Below are positions 45,592 to 55,009 of a stretch of DNA of 64,000 bases, one piece after another. The notes under the pieces are model-generated. The model was not told the origin of the DNA, did not search any database, and saw nothing but the letters and a program-made list of their open reading frames with translations. Source of the stretch: JASGTU01 sp963821815 (GTDB lineage Bacteria; Chloroflexota; Anaerolineae; Caldilineales; Caldilineaceae); the NCBI GenBank assembly GCA_963821815.1, contig CAWGFG010000002.1, positions 1 through 64,000 of the forward strand, read 5' to 3'. Each line of letters opens with the position of its first letter. The first letter of the stretch is position 1. A program made the translations under genes and the position numbers.

Positions 45592-48500
45592 ATGGAACTT
45601 CACGAGTATCCGCGGCCAACAAATGATACAGGCATCGGCGTCCACTGGTCAGTTGGATTTGCGTCTGCCATTGGCATGGGCCGCATCCGGGATTATTGGA
45701 TCCCGGAGATGAAAGCCATGGGCGTTAAATGGGTGAAGATAGGCAACCACGACGGAGCTGCCGACTTCGCCGAATTGCTGCTGTCCGAAGGGTTCATGCC
45801 CATCGTGCGCATTTTCAAGCCCAGCCCGAACCCAGGTGTATTGGATGTGCGCGACCTGGTGCATTTGGATACGCTGATTCGGATCGGCGTGCGCTATTTC
45901 GAATTTAACAGCGAACCGGACCAGGACTCGGAATGGAAAGGCGGGCGCGTCCCTGCCAATGGTCTTGACTTGGTGGTGGAGCATTCCATTGCCAATATGG
46001 AGACGATTTTAGAGCGAGGCGGTATGCCGGCAGTGCCCGCCGTCTCCAATGGCTGTCGTTGGGACATACTGGGCAAGATCGTGGCGCGTGGCCGTCGCGA
46101 CCTGTTTGACGGACCGATTTGGCTAGCCATCCACAACTATTCGCGAAATCGGCCCATGGATTACCCATATGACATCGGGAATCAGGAAGGCGCTGCGTAC
46201 ACCGATCGTTTCTACAACACCATTGCGTCCGAAGGGTGGCAGGAAGACGCCTGGCGCGGTCGGTCGTTGTCCGAAGTGAACCAACTTCGGCTGGACCGCG
46301 CCAATCCCGGCTCGACCGTGATGGACGATCATGCCTGCTGGCTCGCCTATGAATTCTTCGACGCGCGCAATCGGCGTCACTTAGGACGCAGCCTCCCGAT
46401 TTTGTCCACGGAGTGCGGTTATTTGGTGGGCGAGGATACGGACCCGCGCTACCCAGCGACATCGCCAGATCTGCATATGGCTCAGACGTTGGAATCCTGT
46501 CGAGTTATGATGGGCGCCAGTCAGCGATTTGCCTCTGCACCGGACTACTATTTCTGTACGGCATTTTGGCTGATGGGCAATTCCGCTCTGGGAAATTCGA
46601 GTACATGGTGCGAGCCGCACGCCTGGTACAGCGATCGCTGGCCAGGCGGCGTGTTACCCATTGTGACCGCACTCAAGGCGGAGACCAAGAGCGTGCGGCG
46701 CTGGGCAGGCATGGCTGAAGTCGGATCACACAGCGTGTTGCGCGGTTCCGTGCGCCATGCCGGTGACCGACGCAGCGTTGTGCTGCAAAAGGGCGATGTC
46801 GAGATTCAGCAAGTGAAGCTGGATCGGCACAGCCGGTATGAAATCAAGAACTTGTTGCCCGGTCATTACACGGTGCGCGTCGAGGGCACGCAGATCAGCG
46901 AGACCGTCAACTTGCTGCCAGGGCAGGAAGAAGCCGTCGTCGACTTGGATCTAGGTCAAGCCAATGAATCCACGAGTGTCAGCACGGTACGCGGGTCGGT
47001 GCGCGGCGGAGCAGGTGCAGTCATCATCCTGCTGCGATCCAGCGACGGCGAAGAGTGGGTCTCCATGGCCAAGGAGGACGGCACGTTCCGCTTCGTGGAC
47101 CTGCCTGAAGGCGACTATAGCGTCCGTCTTCAGGGTGAGGTGGCGCGGCAGGTGCTTGTTCATCTAGACGGAGTGTCGGAAAGTGAAGTTTCATTGGCGC
47201 AGCCCGGCTGGGGCTATTCACTGAAGCAGACCGGCATTGTGAAGGAGCGCGGCGGATTGGTTGTGTCGGTGGAGGGATGGCCTAAGTTGCCGGTGACCGT
47301 CCGCGCTGGCAATTGGGAGAGCGATCCGCAATTAACCGGTTCAGCGCCGGACTATAGTCCCGACGCATGCGTGTTCATGCCGTTGGATGCCGGTCACTAT
47401 ATGGTCTCGGTGGGTGGCGTCAAGGATGACAGCGGCCAGCCTTTGGTGATCGAAGCGTATGTGCACTACAACGGGAAAGAGATGCCGCATGTCGCATTCG
47501 TGAATACGGTTGTGGCAACCCCGGATGTCAAACAGGAATCGGCAATCTATGGGCGCGTCATTGGCGGACACGGACGTGACTTGGACCTGCATGTATGGCT
47601 TTATGACGGACAGGGAAGACGGCTATCGCAAGTCGTGGACGCCGACGGGGCGTTTGAGTTTATCGACCTGGAAGCCGGCTACTACTCCGTCGAGGTGGTT
47701 GGCTTTGCCGATGTAGCCAGCAAGTCGGACATCGCGCTCGATGGCGAGAATACCGTTTCGGTTGAACTGTATATTCCTTTTGCCGGCGACGAAGAAGGCG
47801 GAGGAAAGTACATCGGCAAGAGTGTCGTCTCCGGGTGGGCGCCGGATACGGCGGGCAAAACGGTGCGTCTCGTAGACGCCGTCGGCAATGAGTACGCGCA
47901 GACCGTCAATATCGAAAATCACTTCTATTTTAACGATCTGCGTGCGGGAACCTATGCTGTGCAGATTGAAGGCGGCTACGAGCAAATTGGGCTCGAGTTG
48001 GATGGTCGTAATGCCACTCATATTGAATTCCAGCCGCTCATTTACACTTGGCAGGCTATTGCGAGCCCGGCTGGCTCTATGCCCGGGTACAGCACCGTAC
48101 GCGTCGAGGTGGAAGAGATGCGCGGGCTGCCGGTCTATATTTGGAAGAACGACTGGGAAGGAATGATGCGGCGAACCGGCAGCAAACCTGAGTTTGGTGA
48201 ATGCACGGTTGAGTTTAGCCCCTTGGGCCCCGGCACCTACATGGTGGAACCGGAAGGGCTAGGCGTTTGGGCCGACGTCGAGCTTACCGGATTGGAAGCG
48301 ATGTGGCTGGATTTTCGTCGCATAGCCGTACCCAGCAGCCCGAATATCATTACCGTGCTCGAAAATGGATTCGAGGACATCGTCGCCGCGACATATGGCG
48401 ACCAAGATTCGCACGATGACAGCCCCGAGGCTGCGTATGATTCCTCAACAAATGCTGAAGGATATGAGCCGACGTTGGACGACGAGTTTCAGCTAGATTT

Positions 48501-48924
48501 CGACTGGGCGGTTGATACGCAAGCGGTACTCAACAGCGATGCCGATGACTTAAGCACCAGCCAAACGGAGAGCAGCACAAACGCAGCCGGTGACAGCGCT
48601 GAATCTATGCCGAGCCAGGGCACGAGACGCCGTGCGGTTCCAGAGGAAACTATGGACGCAAGCGCCGCTGCACGAGAACCTATTTGCATCCTAGTCTTTG
48701 CGATGCCGGAACGCGCCGACGAGATGCAGGATCTTCTGAACTATGCGCGTCAGGTCCAGGCTGTCTTTATCGAAGAAGTGGAAGAAGCAGCTGTCTATAA
48801 TAAGGTAATCGTGGTCGGCAACCCAACCAGCGATAATATGGCAGAGGCTGTTGAGCAATTGCGTTCCATGGGAAAAGAACCCATTACTGACCTGCAGGAA
48901 TTGCTTACCCCGCCCTGGCAATAA
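45592..48924 (+). CDS. Very large GH-A-like TIM-barrel protein with many beta-sandwich repeats
   Basis: 1110 residues from ATG 45592; no strong ribosome-binding site and no signal peptide. Residues ~1-385 look like a clan GH-A glycosidase: FEFNSEPD with a probable acid/base Glu108, and ILSTECGY with a probable nucleophile Glu274. Residues ~390-970 are a chain of carboxypeptidase-regulatory/SdrD-B-like units, repeating patterns such as FRFVDLPEGDYSVRLQGEVA, FEFIDLEAGYYSVEVVG, FYFNDLRAGTYAVQIEG. Between them are related units of the type WxxLPVTVRAGNWESDP and MRGLPVYIWKNDWEG. An acidic Ser/Asp linker (~970-1050) leads to a last ~80-residue alpha-beta unit. The substrate is unknown. Lack of export signal is odd for such a protein. 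Confidence 0.82.
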   Translation: MELHEYPRPTNDTGIGVHWSVGFASAIGMGRIRDYWIPEMKAMGVKWVKIGNHDGAADFAELLLSEGFMPIVRIFKPSPNPGVLDVRDLVHLDTLIRIGVRYFEFNSEPDQDSEWKGGRVPANGLDLVVEHSIANMETILERGGMPAVPAVSNGCRWDILGKIVARGRRDLFDGPIWLAIHNYSRNRPMDYPYDIGNQEGAAYTDRFYNTIASEGWQEDAWRGRSLSEVNQLRLDRANPGSTVMDDHACWLAYEFFDARNRRHLGRSLPILSTECGYLVGEDTDPRYPATSPDLHMAQTLESCRVMMGASQRFASAPDYYFCTAFWLMGNSALGNSSTWCEPHAWYSDRWPGGVLPIVTALKAETKSVRRWAGMAEVGSHSVLRGSVRHAGDRRSVVLQKGDVEIQQVKLDRHSRYEIKNLLPGHYTVRVEGTQISETVNLLPGQEEAVVDLDLGQANESTSVSTVRGSVRGGAGAVIILLRSSDGEEWVSMAKEDGTFRFVDLPEGDYSVRLQGEVARQVLVHLDGVSESEVSLAQPGWGYSLKQTGIVKERGGLVVSVEGWPKLPVTVRAGNWESDPQLTGSAPDYSPDACVFMPLDAGHYMVSVGGVKDDSGQPLVIEAYVHYNGKEMPHVAFVNTVVATPDVKQESAIYGRVIGGHGRDLDLHVWLYDGQGRRLSQVVDADGAFEFIDLEAGYYSVEVVGFADVASKSDIALDGENTVSVELYIPFAGDEEGGGKYIGKSVVSGWAPDTAGKTVRLVDAVGNEYAQTVNIENHFYFNDLRAGTYAVQIEGGYEQIGLELDGRNATHIEFQPLIYTWQAIASPAGSMPGYSTVRVEVEEMRGLPVYIWKNDWEGMMRRTGSKPEFGECTVEFSPLGPGTYMVEPEGLGVWADVELTGLEAMWLDFRRIAVPSSPNIITVLENGFEDIVAATYGDQDSHDDSPEAAYDSSTNAEGYEPTLDDEFQLDFDWAVDTQAVLNSDADDLSTSQTESSTNAAGDSAESMPSQGTRRRAVPEETMDASAAAREPICILVFAMPERADEMQDLLNYARQVQAVFIEEVEEAAVYNKVIVVGNPTSDNMAEAVEQLRSMGKEPITDLQELLTPPWQ

Positions 48925-49255
48925 ACTAGACGCATTGTAAAGAATATCAGAGTCGCCCTTAACGCAAGCCGTACCGGCGTTCCAATCAATTGTTGCATTC
49001 CGACTGCAAGCCGCTGCGTTTTGTCCAACTTGTCCGCTTACAAATTGTCGGGTCGCGTTTCTAGGCAGAAGCTCGCTCAAGATTCCGGTTACCCGTGCGG
49101 CACAATCAAGCCGTTTCCGCTCACGTAGCCGTATAATTCAACACACGGTTCCTGAAATTCATACAGCATACCTCAGATATTCTTAGAAGCGTCCGATTCC
49201 ACGCTTCTTTCTGAAAACAGCACTACAATTACTAAAAAGAATCCAATATTGGCTA
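48925..49255. other. Intergenic region upstream of the lacI-type gene
   Basis: About 330 bases without a gene, becoming A+T-rich towards 49160-49330. No terminator of the preceding gene with a clear T-run was seen. Confidence 0.4.
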
Positions 49256-49303
49256 TTGACTCTGGAGAATCCATATGATAATCTAGTAATGTAAGCGTTT
49301 TCA
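49256..49303 (+). promoter_or_regulatory. LacI/cre-type operator at the promoter of the lacI-family gene
   Basis: TGTAAGCGTTTTCA (49290-49303) matches the cre/LacI-family consensus TGWAARCGYTWWCA with the central CG. A -35 TTGACT (49256-49261) and a -10-like GATAAT (49277-49282, spacer 15) lie just upstream, so the operator would cover the transcription start. It is 130 bases before the regulator's start codon. This fits autorepression. I did not find a second copy upstream of the binding-protein gene. Confidence 0.65.
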
Positions 49304-49432
49304 TAAAAGTAAATCAGTTCTCTTACATACAGCGACTTCTAAAATTTAGTAGTAACAAGTGTTCAATAAGCTTGTACCCTTGCAGAAGTAACGGCGCTTC
49401 AAACAAGTAATGCGGCTATAGGTGTTTCGGCG

Positions 49433-50485
49433 GTGACAACGCAAACGAAGAACCAGGCGAATCGTAACAACGTCACAATTTATCATGTCGCTGAAAAAGC
49501 CGGCGTCAGCATCGCCACGGTTTCACGCGTTCTGAATTATCCGCACCGGGTCAATGAGGAGACGCGTCAGCGCGTTCTGGACGCTATTGATCAGCTCAGC
49601 TATGTACCCAAGACAGAGGCCACGGTACGCGCACGCCGTTCGGATAAGCGAATCGGCATCCTGGCGCCTTTTTTCACCTATCCTTCCTTCGTGCATAGGT
49701 TACGCGGTATCGCCGACGCGCTTACAGGTACATCCGTGGAGATGGTCATCTACAACGTAGACTCTACACAGCGCTATGACGGCTTTTTGTCCACGCTGCC
49801 CATATCGAGGCGCTTGGACGGCCTTATTTTAATGTCAGTACTTGTGGACAAGCGGGCTGTCAACCGCTTGATCACGCACGACCTGCAAACAGTAATGATC
49901 GAGACCTCAAATCCTTCGCTCTGTGGCGTAGAGATCGACAATGTGCATGGCGGTGAGTTGGCGGCAGAATATCTTATTGAAAAGGGACATGACCGCATTG
50001 CTTTTGTTGGCGGCGATATTGAAATCGTCAACTGCACACCTCGCACGACTGAGCTACGACTGAAGGGGTTCAAGCGTGCCCTGCAAGCCGCTGATATCCC
50101 TGTGGAAGATAACTATATAGTCAACCTATCCGACGACTACACGATGAATAGCGAATATGATCGGGAGGCGGCTCGAATGCGCTCCCATGCGCTTTTCGAC
50201 CAGGAGAAGCCGCCCACAGCGATCTTCGCCGCCAATGACACGCTGGCGATCGGCGTGAGTCGCGCTGCACGTGACCGCGGGCTGCACATCCCGGATGATG
50301 TGGCGATCATCGGCTTTGACAATTTAGATGTGGCGGAAATGATGGGTTTGAGTACGATTGACCAGTCCTTATATGAATCAGGACGCATCGCTGTAGAACT
50401 GTTGCAGTCTCGCTTTGCAGACCCAACGCGCACAATTCAGCATGTACGTTTGCCCTTGAGTGTAATTGAACGCGACACTACGTAA
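49433..50485 (+). CDS. LacI-family transcriptional regulator
   Basis: 350 residues from GTG 49433. The helix-turn-helix is at residues ~14-60: TIYHVAEKAGVSIATVSRVLNYPHRVNEETRQRVLDAIDQLSY, with the YP-AT-S recognition residues and a hinge. The periplasmic-binding-like sensor domain follows (KRIGILAPFF, EIDNVHGGELAAEYLIEKGHDRIAFVGG, TAIFAANDTLAIGVSRAARDRGL, DVAIIGFDNLDVAE). It should repress itself and probably the sugar importer encoded downstream, until a sugar binds. The effector is unknown, possibly an alpha-glucoside. Confidence 0.93.
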   Translation: MTTQTKNQANRNNVTIYHVAEKAGVSIATVSRVLNYPHRVNEETRQRVLDAIDQLSYVPKTEATVRARRSDKRIGILAPFFTYPSFVHRLRGIADALTGTSVEMVIYNVDSTQRYDGFLSTLPISRRLDGLILMSVLVDKRAVNRLITHDLQTVMIETSNPSLCGVEIDNVHGGELAAEYLIEKGHDRIAFVGGDIEIVNCTPRTTELRLKGFKRALQAADIPVEDNYIVNLSDDYTMNSEYDREAARMRSHALFDQEKPPTAIFAANDTLAIGVSRAARDRGLHIPDDVAIIGFDNLDVAEMMGLSTIDQSLYESGRIAVELLQSRFADPTRTIQHVRLPLSVIERDTT

Positions 50486-50886
50486 TCCTAGGGTACGCAG
50501 TAGGGGAATTCGTGTGCAGCAATTGGGTCTAGACGAGCTGGTATAGACAAATTGGCATGTATTTTTAACAGAGGTCGAGCGACTTAGAGGAGGTGACTTG
50601 GCAAATAACTGTCCAGTATTGCACTCAAACAAGGTAGTAAGTCCGGAAATTCGAGGCCGATAGCGTTCGACAACTTTGGCAACAACAATTGGTCCCACTG
50701 TCTATAGGCAGTAACTCACACAGGTGGTACAGGAACGTGACGGCTCGACCTGCGGCAGACAGCGAAGTACCAGCCGTAGGAGTAGATTGATCTTGAAGCG
50801 CCAATAATCACAGTACTGACGGCAGTACGAAATGCAGTGCCACATAACTTACAGTGCCGTACAATTCACAGCAAGGAGTATGATCC
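50486..50886. other. Intergenic region upstream of the binding-protein gene
   Basis: About 400 bases without a gene. GTACTGACGGCAGTAC at 50815-50830 is a 6-bp inverted repeat around ACGG, 57 bases before the start codon, and GCAGTGCC / CAGTGCCG are repeated just after it. It could be a regulator site. No cre-type site was seen here. Confidence 0.4.
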
Positions 50887-52365
50887 ATGTTCAAAAAGTA
50901 TTTCATGTTGATCAGCGTAGCCTTGGTTGCCGCCTTGGTCTTCGCTGCCTGTGGACCTTCGCCATCCGCTGCACCTACTGAAGCGGCAGCCCCGCCTGCA
51001 GAAGCGACAATGGCGGAAACGCCTGCCGAGGCAGCTGCGACAGAAGCGCCGGCGGCAGAGGCTACTACAGCAGAAGCTGCTGCATCAGAGGATATGTCCA
51101 CTACGGTTGATTTCCCAGTAATTCCTGGCGGTTTCCTCGAACAGGCTATGAACGGCGACTTCGCCGGCACAACCGTGACAGTTGACGGCCCATTTGTCGA
51201 TGCCGACACCGTGAAGTTTAACAAGTCCATGCAGCCGTTCGTGGACGCCACGGGCATTGATGTCAACTACATTGGCAACAAGGAGTTCGAGGGTTCCATT
51301 TCCATCCGTGTGGACGCCGGTGATGCACCCGATATCGCGGACTTCCCGCAACCTGGTCTGCTCGCGAACTTCGTCCGTACCGGCAAGATAGTGGACCCGA
51401 CCACCTTCATCCCTGAAGAGTGGCTGCAACAAGAGTACAATTCGAGTTGGTTGGATATGAGCATGATGGCTGGTCCCGATGGCGAGCAGAGCGCTGGCGT
51501 CTGGCACCGTTTCAACGGTAAGAGCCTTGTATGGTATCCGAAGGACGACTTCGATGCAGCCGGTTATGAGATCCCAACAACATGGGACGAAATGCTGGCC
51601 CTCTCTGACATGATCGTCTCCGACGGCGATTCACCATGGTGCGTAGGCATCGAGTCCGGTGCAGCCACCGGTTGGCCCGCCACGGACTGGATGGAAGATG
51701 TGATGTTGCGCACAACATCGCTCGAGAATTACGATGCATGGACAACCGGCGAACTGCCGTTTGAGTCGCCCGAGGTAAAGAACGCTGCTGAGACACTGGG
51801 CAATGTCTGGTTTACGGAAGGTTACGTGCTGGGTGGCAGAGATTCAATCATAAGCACAAGCTTCAGTGATGCACCACTGCCTATGTTTGAAGATCCGCCG
51901 CGTTGCTGGCTGCACAAGCAGGGCAACTTCATCACCGCCTTCTTCCCCGAAGGTGCACAGGCCGGCGTAGACTACGACTTCTTCTACCTACCACCCATTG
52001 ATGAACAGTATGGCAAGCCGTTCCTGGTTGCCGGTGACATTATGGCCATGTTCAACGACCGACCTGAAGTCCGCGCGCTGATGGAATACTTCACAGTGCC
52101 GCAGTCTGCCAGCGGTTGGCTGGATACAGGCGGCGCCTTGGCTGCGCATCAGACTGCAACGCCAGAGATGTATGGCGTTGACCTGGAGCGAGGAATTGCT
52201 GAACTCGTCGCGAGTGCTACCAGCTTCCGGTTCGACGGCTCTGACTTGATGCCGGGTGAGGTTGGCACCGGTTCCTTCTGGAAGGGTATGACGGACTGGG
52301 TATCCGGATCCGCTGACCTGGACACCGTACTAGCCGAGATCGACGCTTCCTGGCCGAAGAACTAA
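50887..52365 (+). CDS. ABC sugar-importer substrate-binding lipoprotein (AglE-like)
   Basis: 492 residues; AAGGAG lies 11 bases before ATG 50887. Signal sequence LISVALVAALVFAACG with a lipobox, then a ~55-residue Ala/Glu/Thr/Pro linker. The fold is that of family-1 sugar-binding proteins: VDATGIDVNYIGNKEFEGSISIRVDAGDAPDIADFPQPG, VPTTWDEMLALSD, FEDPPRCWLHKQGNFITAF, MEYFTVPQSASGWLDTGG and a WKGMTDWVSGSADLDTVLAEID end. This is closest to alpha-glucoside (AglE/trehalose-maltose) receptors. It binds the sugar outside the membrane and passes it to the two permeases downstream. Confidence 0.93.
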   Translation: MFKKYFMLISVALVAALVFAACGPSPSAAPTEAAAPPAEATMAETPAEAAATEAPAAEATTAEAAASEDMSTTVDFPVIPGGFLEQAMNGDFAGTTVTVDGPFVDADTVKFNKSMQPFVDATGIDVNYIGNKEFEGSISIRVDAGDAPDIADFPQPGLLANFVRTGKIVDPTTFIPEEWLQQEYNSSWLDMSMMAGPDGEQSAGVWHRFNGKSLVWYPKDDFDAAGYEIPTTWDEMLALSDMIVSDGDSPWCVGIESGAATGWPATDWMEDVMLRTTSLENYDAWTTGELPFESPEVKNAAETLGNVWFTEGYVLGGRDSIISTSFSDAPLPMFEDPPRCWLHKQGNFITAFFPEGAQAGVDYDFFYLPPIDEQYGKPFLVAGDIMAMFNDRPEVRALMEYFTVPQSASGWLDTGGALAAHQTATPEMYGVDLERGIAELVASATSFRFDGSDLMPGEVGTGSFWKGMTDWVSGSADLDTVLAEIDASWPKN

Positions 52366-52380
52366 GCACCATCTAGCAGG

Positions 52381-52427
52381 ATATTGGGGGGGCGCAGGCT
52401 CAGATGAATCGGCGTCTCCCCCAGTAT
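52381..52427 (+). terminator. Intercistronic hairpin after the binding-protein gene
   Basis: ATATTGGGGGGGCGC (52381-52395) pairs with GCGTCTCCCCCAGTAT (52412-52427) around a 16-base loop. It is 15 bases past the stop. No T-run follows. In many importers such a stem between the binding protein and permease genes stabilises the 5' mRNA or partly stops transcription, so that the binding protein is made in excess. The 159 bases between it and the permease gene hold no gene. Confidence 0.6.
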
Positions 52428-52586
52428 GCACAAACGAATAGACCCAACCACGTGGACAAATCATTCGCGCTTTTGAACGTAATCTTGCGATCAGCTGATA
52501 CAGCAACTGGTGCTGATACTTGTCACATCTTGCAGCAGCCCTGAAATCGACTGTCGTATACGTTCACTCATAAGGGGATACCGCCT

Positions 52587-53723
52587 ATGGCCGCAAACAC
52601 AACAGGCGAAGTTCGAAGGTCTGGCGTTGCCAGTGATGTCTTCGCCTTCATACTGCGTTTTCTATTAGCCATTGCCATTCCGCTCATCGCCTTTGCCGTT
52701 CTTTATGCCGGCTTTCTATTCCTGCGCGACAGCAACGCACCGAAGTGGCTGATCACAGTTGTTGCGATTATCTGGGGCGTCGGAGGCGTCGCAGCCCTGT
52801 TCTGGATCTTCAATTGGTTGGTGGAGATGCTGAACGACACCTGGCGATCGCGACTGCAGCCATTCATTTTCGTTGGGCCGGCAGTGGCCATCCTAACATG
52901 GTATTTGGCGCTTCCCGTCGTCCGCACCTTCTACATTAGTCTCTATAGCCGAGACGGACCACAATATGGCAACTTCGTCGGTCTTGCCAACTATGCGACT
53001 GTCTTCACCGACCGGCTCATGCGCGAAGCCTTCCGCAACAACATTTTCTTGTGGATTCTGTTCGGCGTTCCGCTTACAGTCGGCTTCGGCTTGGTCGTGG
53101 CTACTCTGGCGGACCGCAGTAAGTTCGAACGTATTTCGAAGGCGATGATCTTTTTACCCATGGCCATCTCATTCGTCGGCGCCAGCGTGATTTGGAAGTT
53201 CATCTATGTTGTCCGACCGATTGATGCACCGCAGATCGGCTTGCTGAACGCTATTGTCGTTTGGCTTGGCGGAACGCCCAGAGCGTGGCCCGCGTACACG
53301 GCCATTAGCCCATGGAATAGCCTGTTCCTGGTGATTATCGTGGCTTGGCTGCAAACAGGCTTCGCTATGGTGCTATTCTCCGCTGCGCTCAAAGGGATTC
53401 CGGATGAAATTCTGGAAGCGTCGCGCGTGGACGGAGCAAATGAGGTTCAAGTCTTCTTTCGCATCATGATCCCCAGCATCATGGGCACTATCATCACAGT
53501 CACGACTACTATCGTCATCTTCACATTAAAAATATTCGATGTTGTGTGGGTGATGACAGGGGGTCAGTTCGGTACGGGCGTAATTGCAACCCAGTTCTAT
53601 CGTCAGTCCTTTATCGCCAGAAATGCCGGTCTTGGCTCAGCAATTGCCATCGTTCTACTCATTACGGTCATTCCTGTCATGATCTACAATCTGAAGCAGT
53701 TCAGAGAACAGGAGGCCTTCTAG
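52587..53723 (+). CDS. ABC sugar permease (MalF/AglF type)
   Basis: 378 residues from ATG 52587. An N-terminal extension with two hydrophobic segments (FILRFLLAIAIPLIAFAVLYAGFLF and WLITVVAIIWGVGGVAALFWIF) precedes the six-helix permease core. The EAA loop reads EILEASRVDGANEVQVFFRIMIPSI, the motif that docks on the ATPase. FGVPLTVGFGLVVATLADR and NSLFLVIIVAWLQTGFAMVLFSAALKGIP are typical. It forms a heterodimer with the next gene's product. No malK/msmK-like ATPase gene is in the window, so the ATPase is shared with other importers. Confidence 0.95.
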   Translation: MAANTTGEVRRSGVASDVFAFILRFLLAIAIPLIAFAVLYAGFLFLRDSNAPKWLITVVAIIWGVGGVAALFWIFNWLVEMLNDTWRSRLQPFIFVGPAVAILTWYLALPVVRTFYISLYSRDGPQYGNFVGLANYATVFTDRLMREAFRNNIFLWILFGVPLTVGFGLVVATLADRSKFERISKAMIFLPMAISFVGASVIWKFIYVVRPIDAPQIGLLNAIVVWLGGTPRAWPAYTAISPWNSLFLVIIVAWLQTGFAMVLFSAALKGIPDEILEASRVDGANEVQVFFRIMIPSIMGTIITVTTTIVIFTLKIFDVVWVMTGGQFGTGVIATQFYRQSFIARNAGLGSAIAIVLLITVIPVMIYNLKQFREQEAF

Positions 53724-54826
53724 TGGCAGGCGGTCGACGTCAAAAATGGAGTGGCATGCTCCTGGTCAATGGCACACTGCTCATCCTTGTCCTCCTGTGG
53801 ACAATCCCGTCGGCAGGTCTCTTTGTTTCATCCTGGCGCACGCGAGCCGCCATCCAGACTTCCGGTTGGTGGACCATATTCCCGCATAAGGAATGGCAAA
53901 CGATTGCAAAACTGGACCCCCGCGAGATGGGCCTGGATTCGACCGGCGTCATGGAGGTTGAGGGCGAATCGGCAACGTTTGAGGAGTTGCGTGCAGGCGT
54001 CGTAACACCCAATGGCAATCAAGTGAAATGGGTGGGCAATCGACGAATCGGCTTCATAGAAGTCCAAAGCGAGGTATGGACAGTAAATTGGGATTTCACG
54101 ACCGACAACTATAAGCAGGTGCTTGGCGGCAAGGAATTTGAGTATCAAAATCCGGATGGGACAGTTGAGATCATCCCGGGAGACAATTTCTGGGGCGCCA
54201 TACTGAATTCCATCGCCGTGGCCATACCGGCGACTGTTATTCCCATTCTCATCGCAGCTTTCGCAGCCTATGGCTTCGCGTGGATGAACTTCTCGGGCAG
54301 GCGCTTGCTCTTCATCATGGTGGTTGCGTTGCTGGTCGTGCCTTTGCAGATTGCGCTTGTGCCTATCCTCAGCGACTATAACAAGCTGAACCTCAACGGC
54401 ACATTCCTGGCGATCTGGTTGGCGCACACCGGCTTCGGATTGCCGTTGGCGGTTTACCTGCTCTTCAACTACATTCGTACGCTGCCGCGTGAAATTCTCG
54501 AATCCGCCTTCATCGACGGCGCTTCCCATTTCACCGTCTTCGTGCGCTTGATCCTTCCGCTTTCATTACCTGCGCTGGCGTCGTTCGCTATCTTCCAGTT
54601 TCTCTGGGTTTGGAACGACTACCTGGTCGCGTTGATTTTCTTGGGCGGCAACCCGGATACGCAGGTACTTACCATGCGCTTGGCTAATATCGTCGGCTCC
54701 CGCGGCAACGACTGGCATTTGCTCACAGCCGGCGCCTTCGTGACCATGATACTGCCGCTGGTAGTCTTCTTCTCGTTGCAGCGTTACTTCGTACGCGGCC
54801 TATTGGCGGGTTCTGTCAAGGGATAG
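53723..54826 (+). CDS. ABC sugar permease (MalG/AglG type)
   Basis: 367 residues from GTG 53723; the codon overlaps the previous stop by one base (TAGTG) and GGAGG lies at 53711-53715. Helix 1 (MLLVNGTLLILVLLWTIPSAGLFVSS) is followed by a periplasmic insert of about 120 residues with the IPHKEWQ to EIIPGDNFW segment, characteristic of AglG-type permeases. The EAA loop is EILESAFIDGASHFTVFVRLILPLSLPAL. It is the last gene of the importer operon; a hairpin follows at 54916. Confidence 0.94.
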   Translation: MAGGRRQKWSGMLLVNGTLLILVLLWTIPSAGLFVSSWRTRAAIQTSGWWTIFPHKEWQTIAKLDPREMGLDSTGVMEVEGESATFEELRAGVVTPNGNQVKWVGNRRIGFIEVQSEVWTVNWDFTTDNYKQVLGGKEFEYQNPDGTVEIIPGDNFWGAILNSIAVAIPATVIPILIAAFAAYGFAWMNFSGRRLLFIMVVALLVVPLQIALVPILSDYNKLNLNGTFLAIWLAHTGFGLPLAVYLLFNYIRTLPREILESAFIDGASHFTVFVRLILPLSLPALASFAIFQFLWVWNDYLVALIFLGGNPDTQVLTMRLANIVGSRGNDWHLLTAGAFVTMILPLVVFFSLQRYFVRGLLAGSVKG

Positions 54827-54915
54827 AGGTTCGTACAACTGTCGAATGATTGAGCGGTTTGATCTGAACTCTAGTGAACCCTAGTTATCTAGGCGCCAAT
54901 GTAGATGACGTAAGC

Positions 54916-54959
54916 GAAGGCCGTAGACCGTATAAAAGATGCAGCGGTCTTCGGCCTTC
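54916..54959. terminator. Stem-loop between convergent permease and methyltransferase genes
   Basis: GAAGGCCGTAGACCG (54916-54930) and CGGTCTTCGGCCTTC (54945-54959) form a 15-bp stem with one mismatch and a 14-base loop. Located between two convergent genes it could end transcription from both sides. No clear T-run on either side. Confidence 0.55.
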
Positions 54960-55009
54960 CGATATTCTGGACTTCGCAACTGATCTTAGATACTCGCAAT
55001 TCCTGTCGT

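Noticed and set aside
45350..45592. An 80-codon plus-strand frame just before the GH-A-like gene
   Set aside because: It starts with TTG, spans the predicted promoter at 45490-45519 and has no family resemblance.
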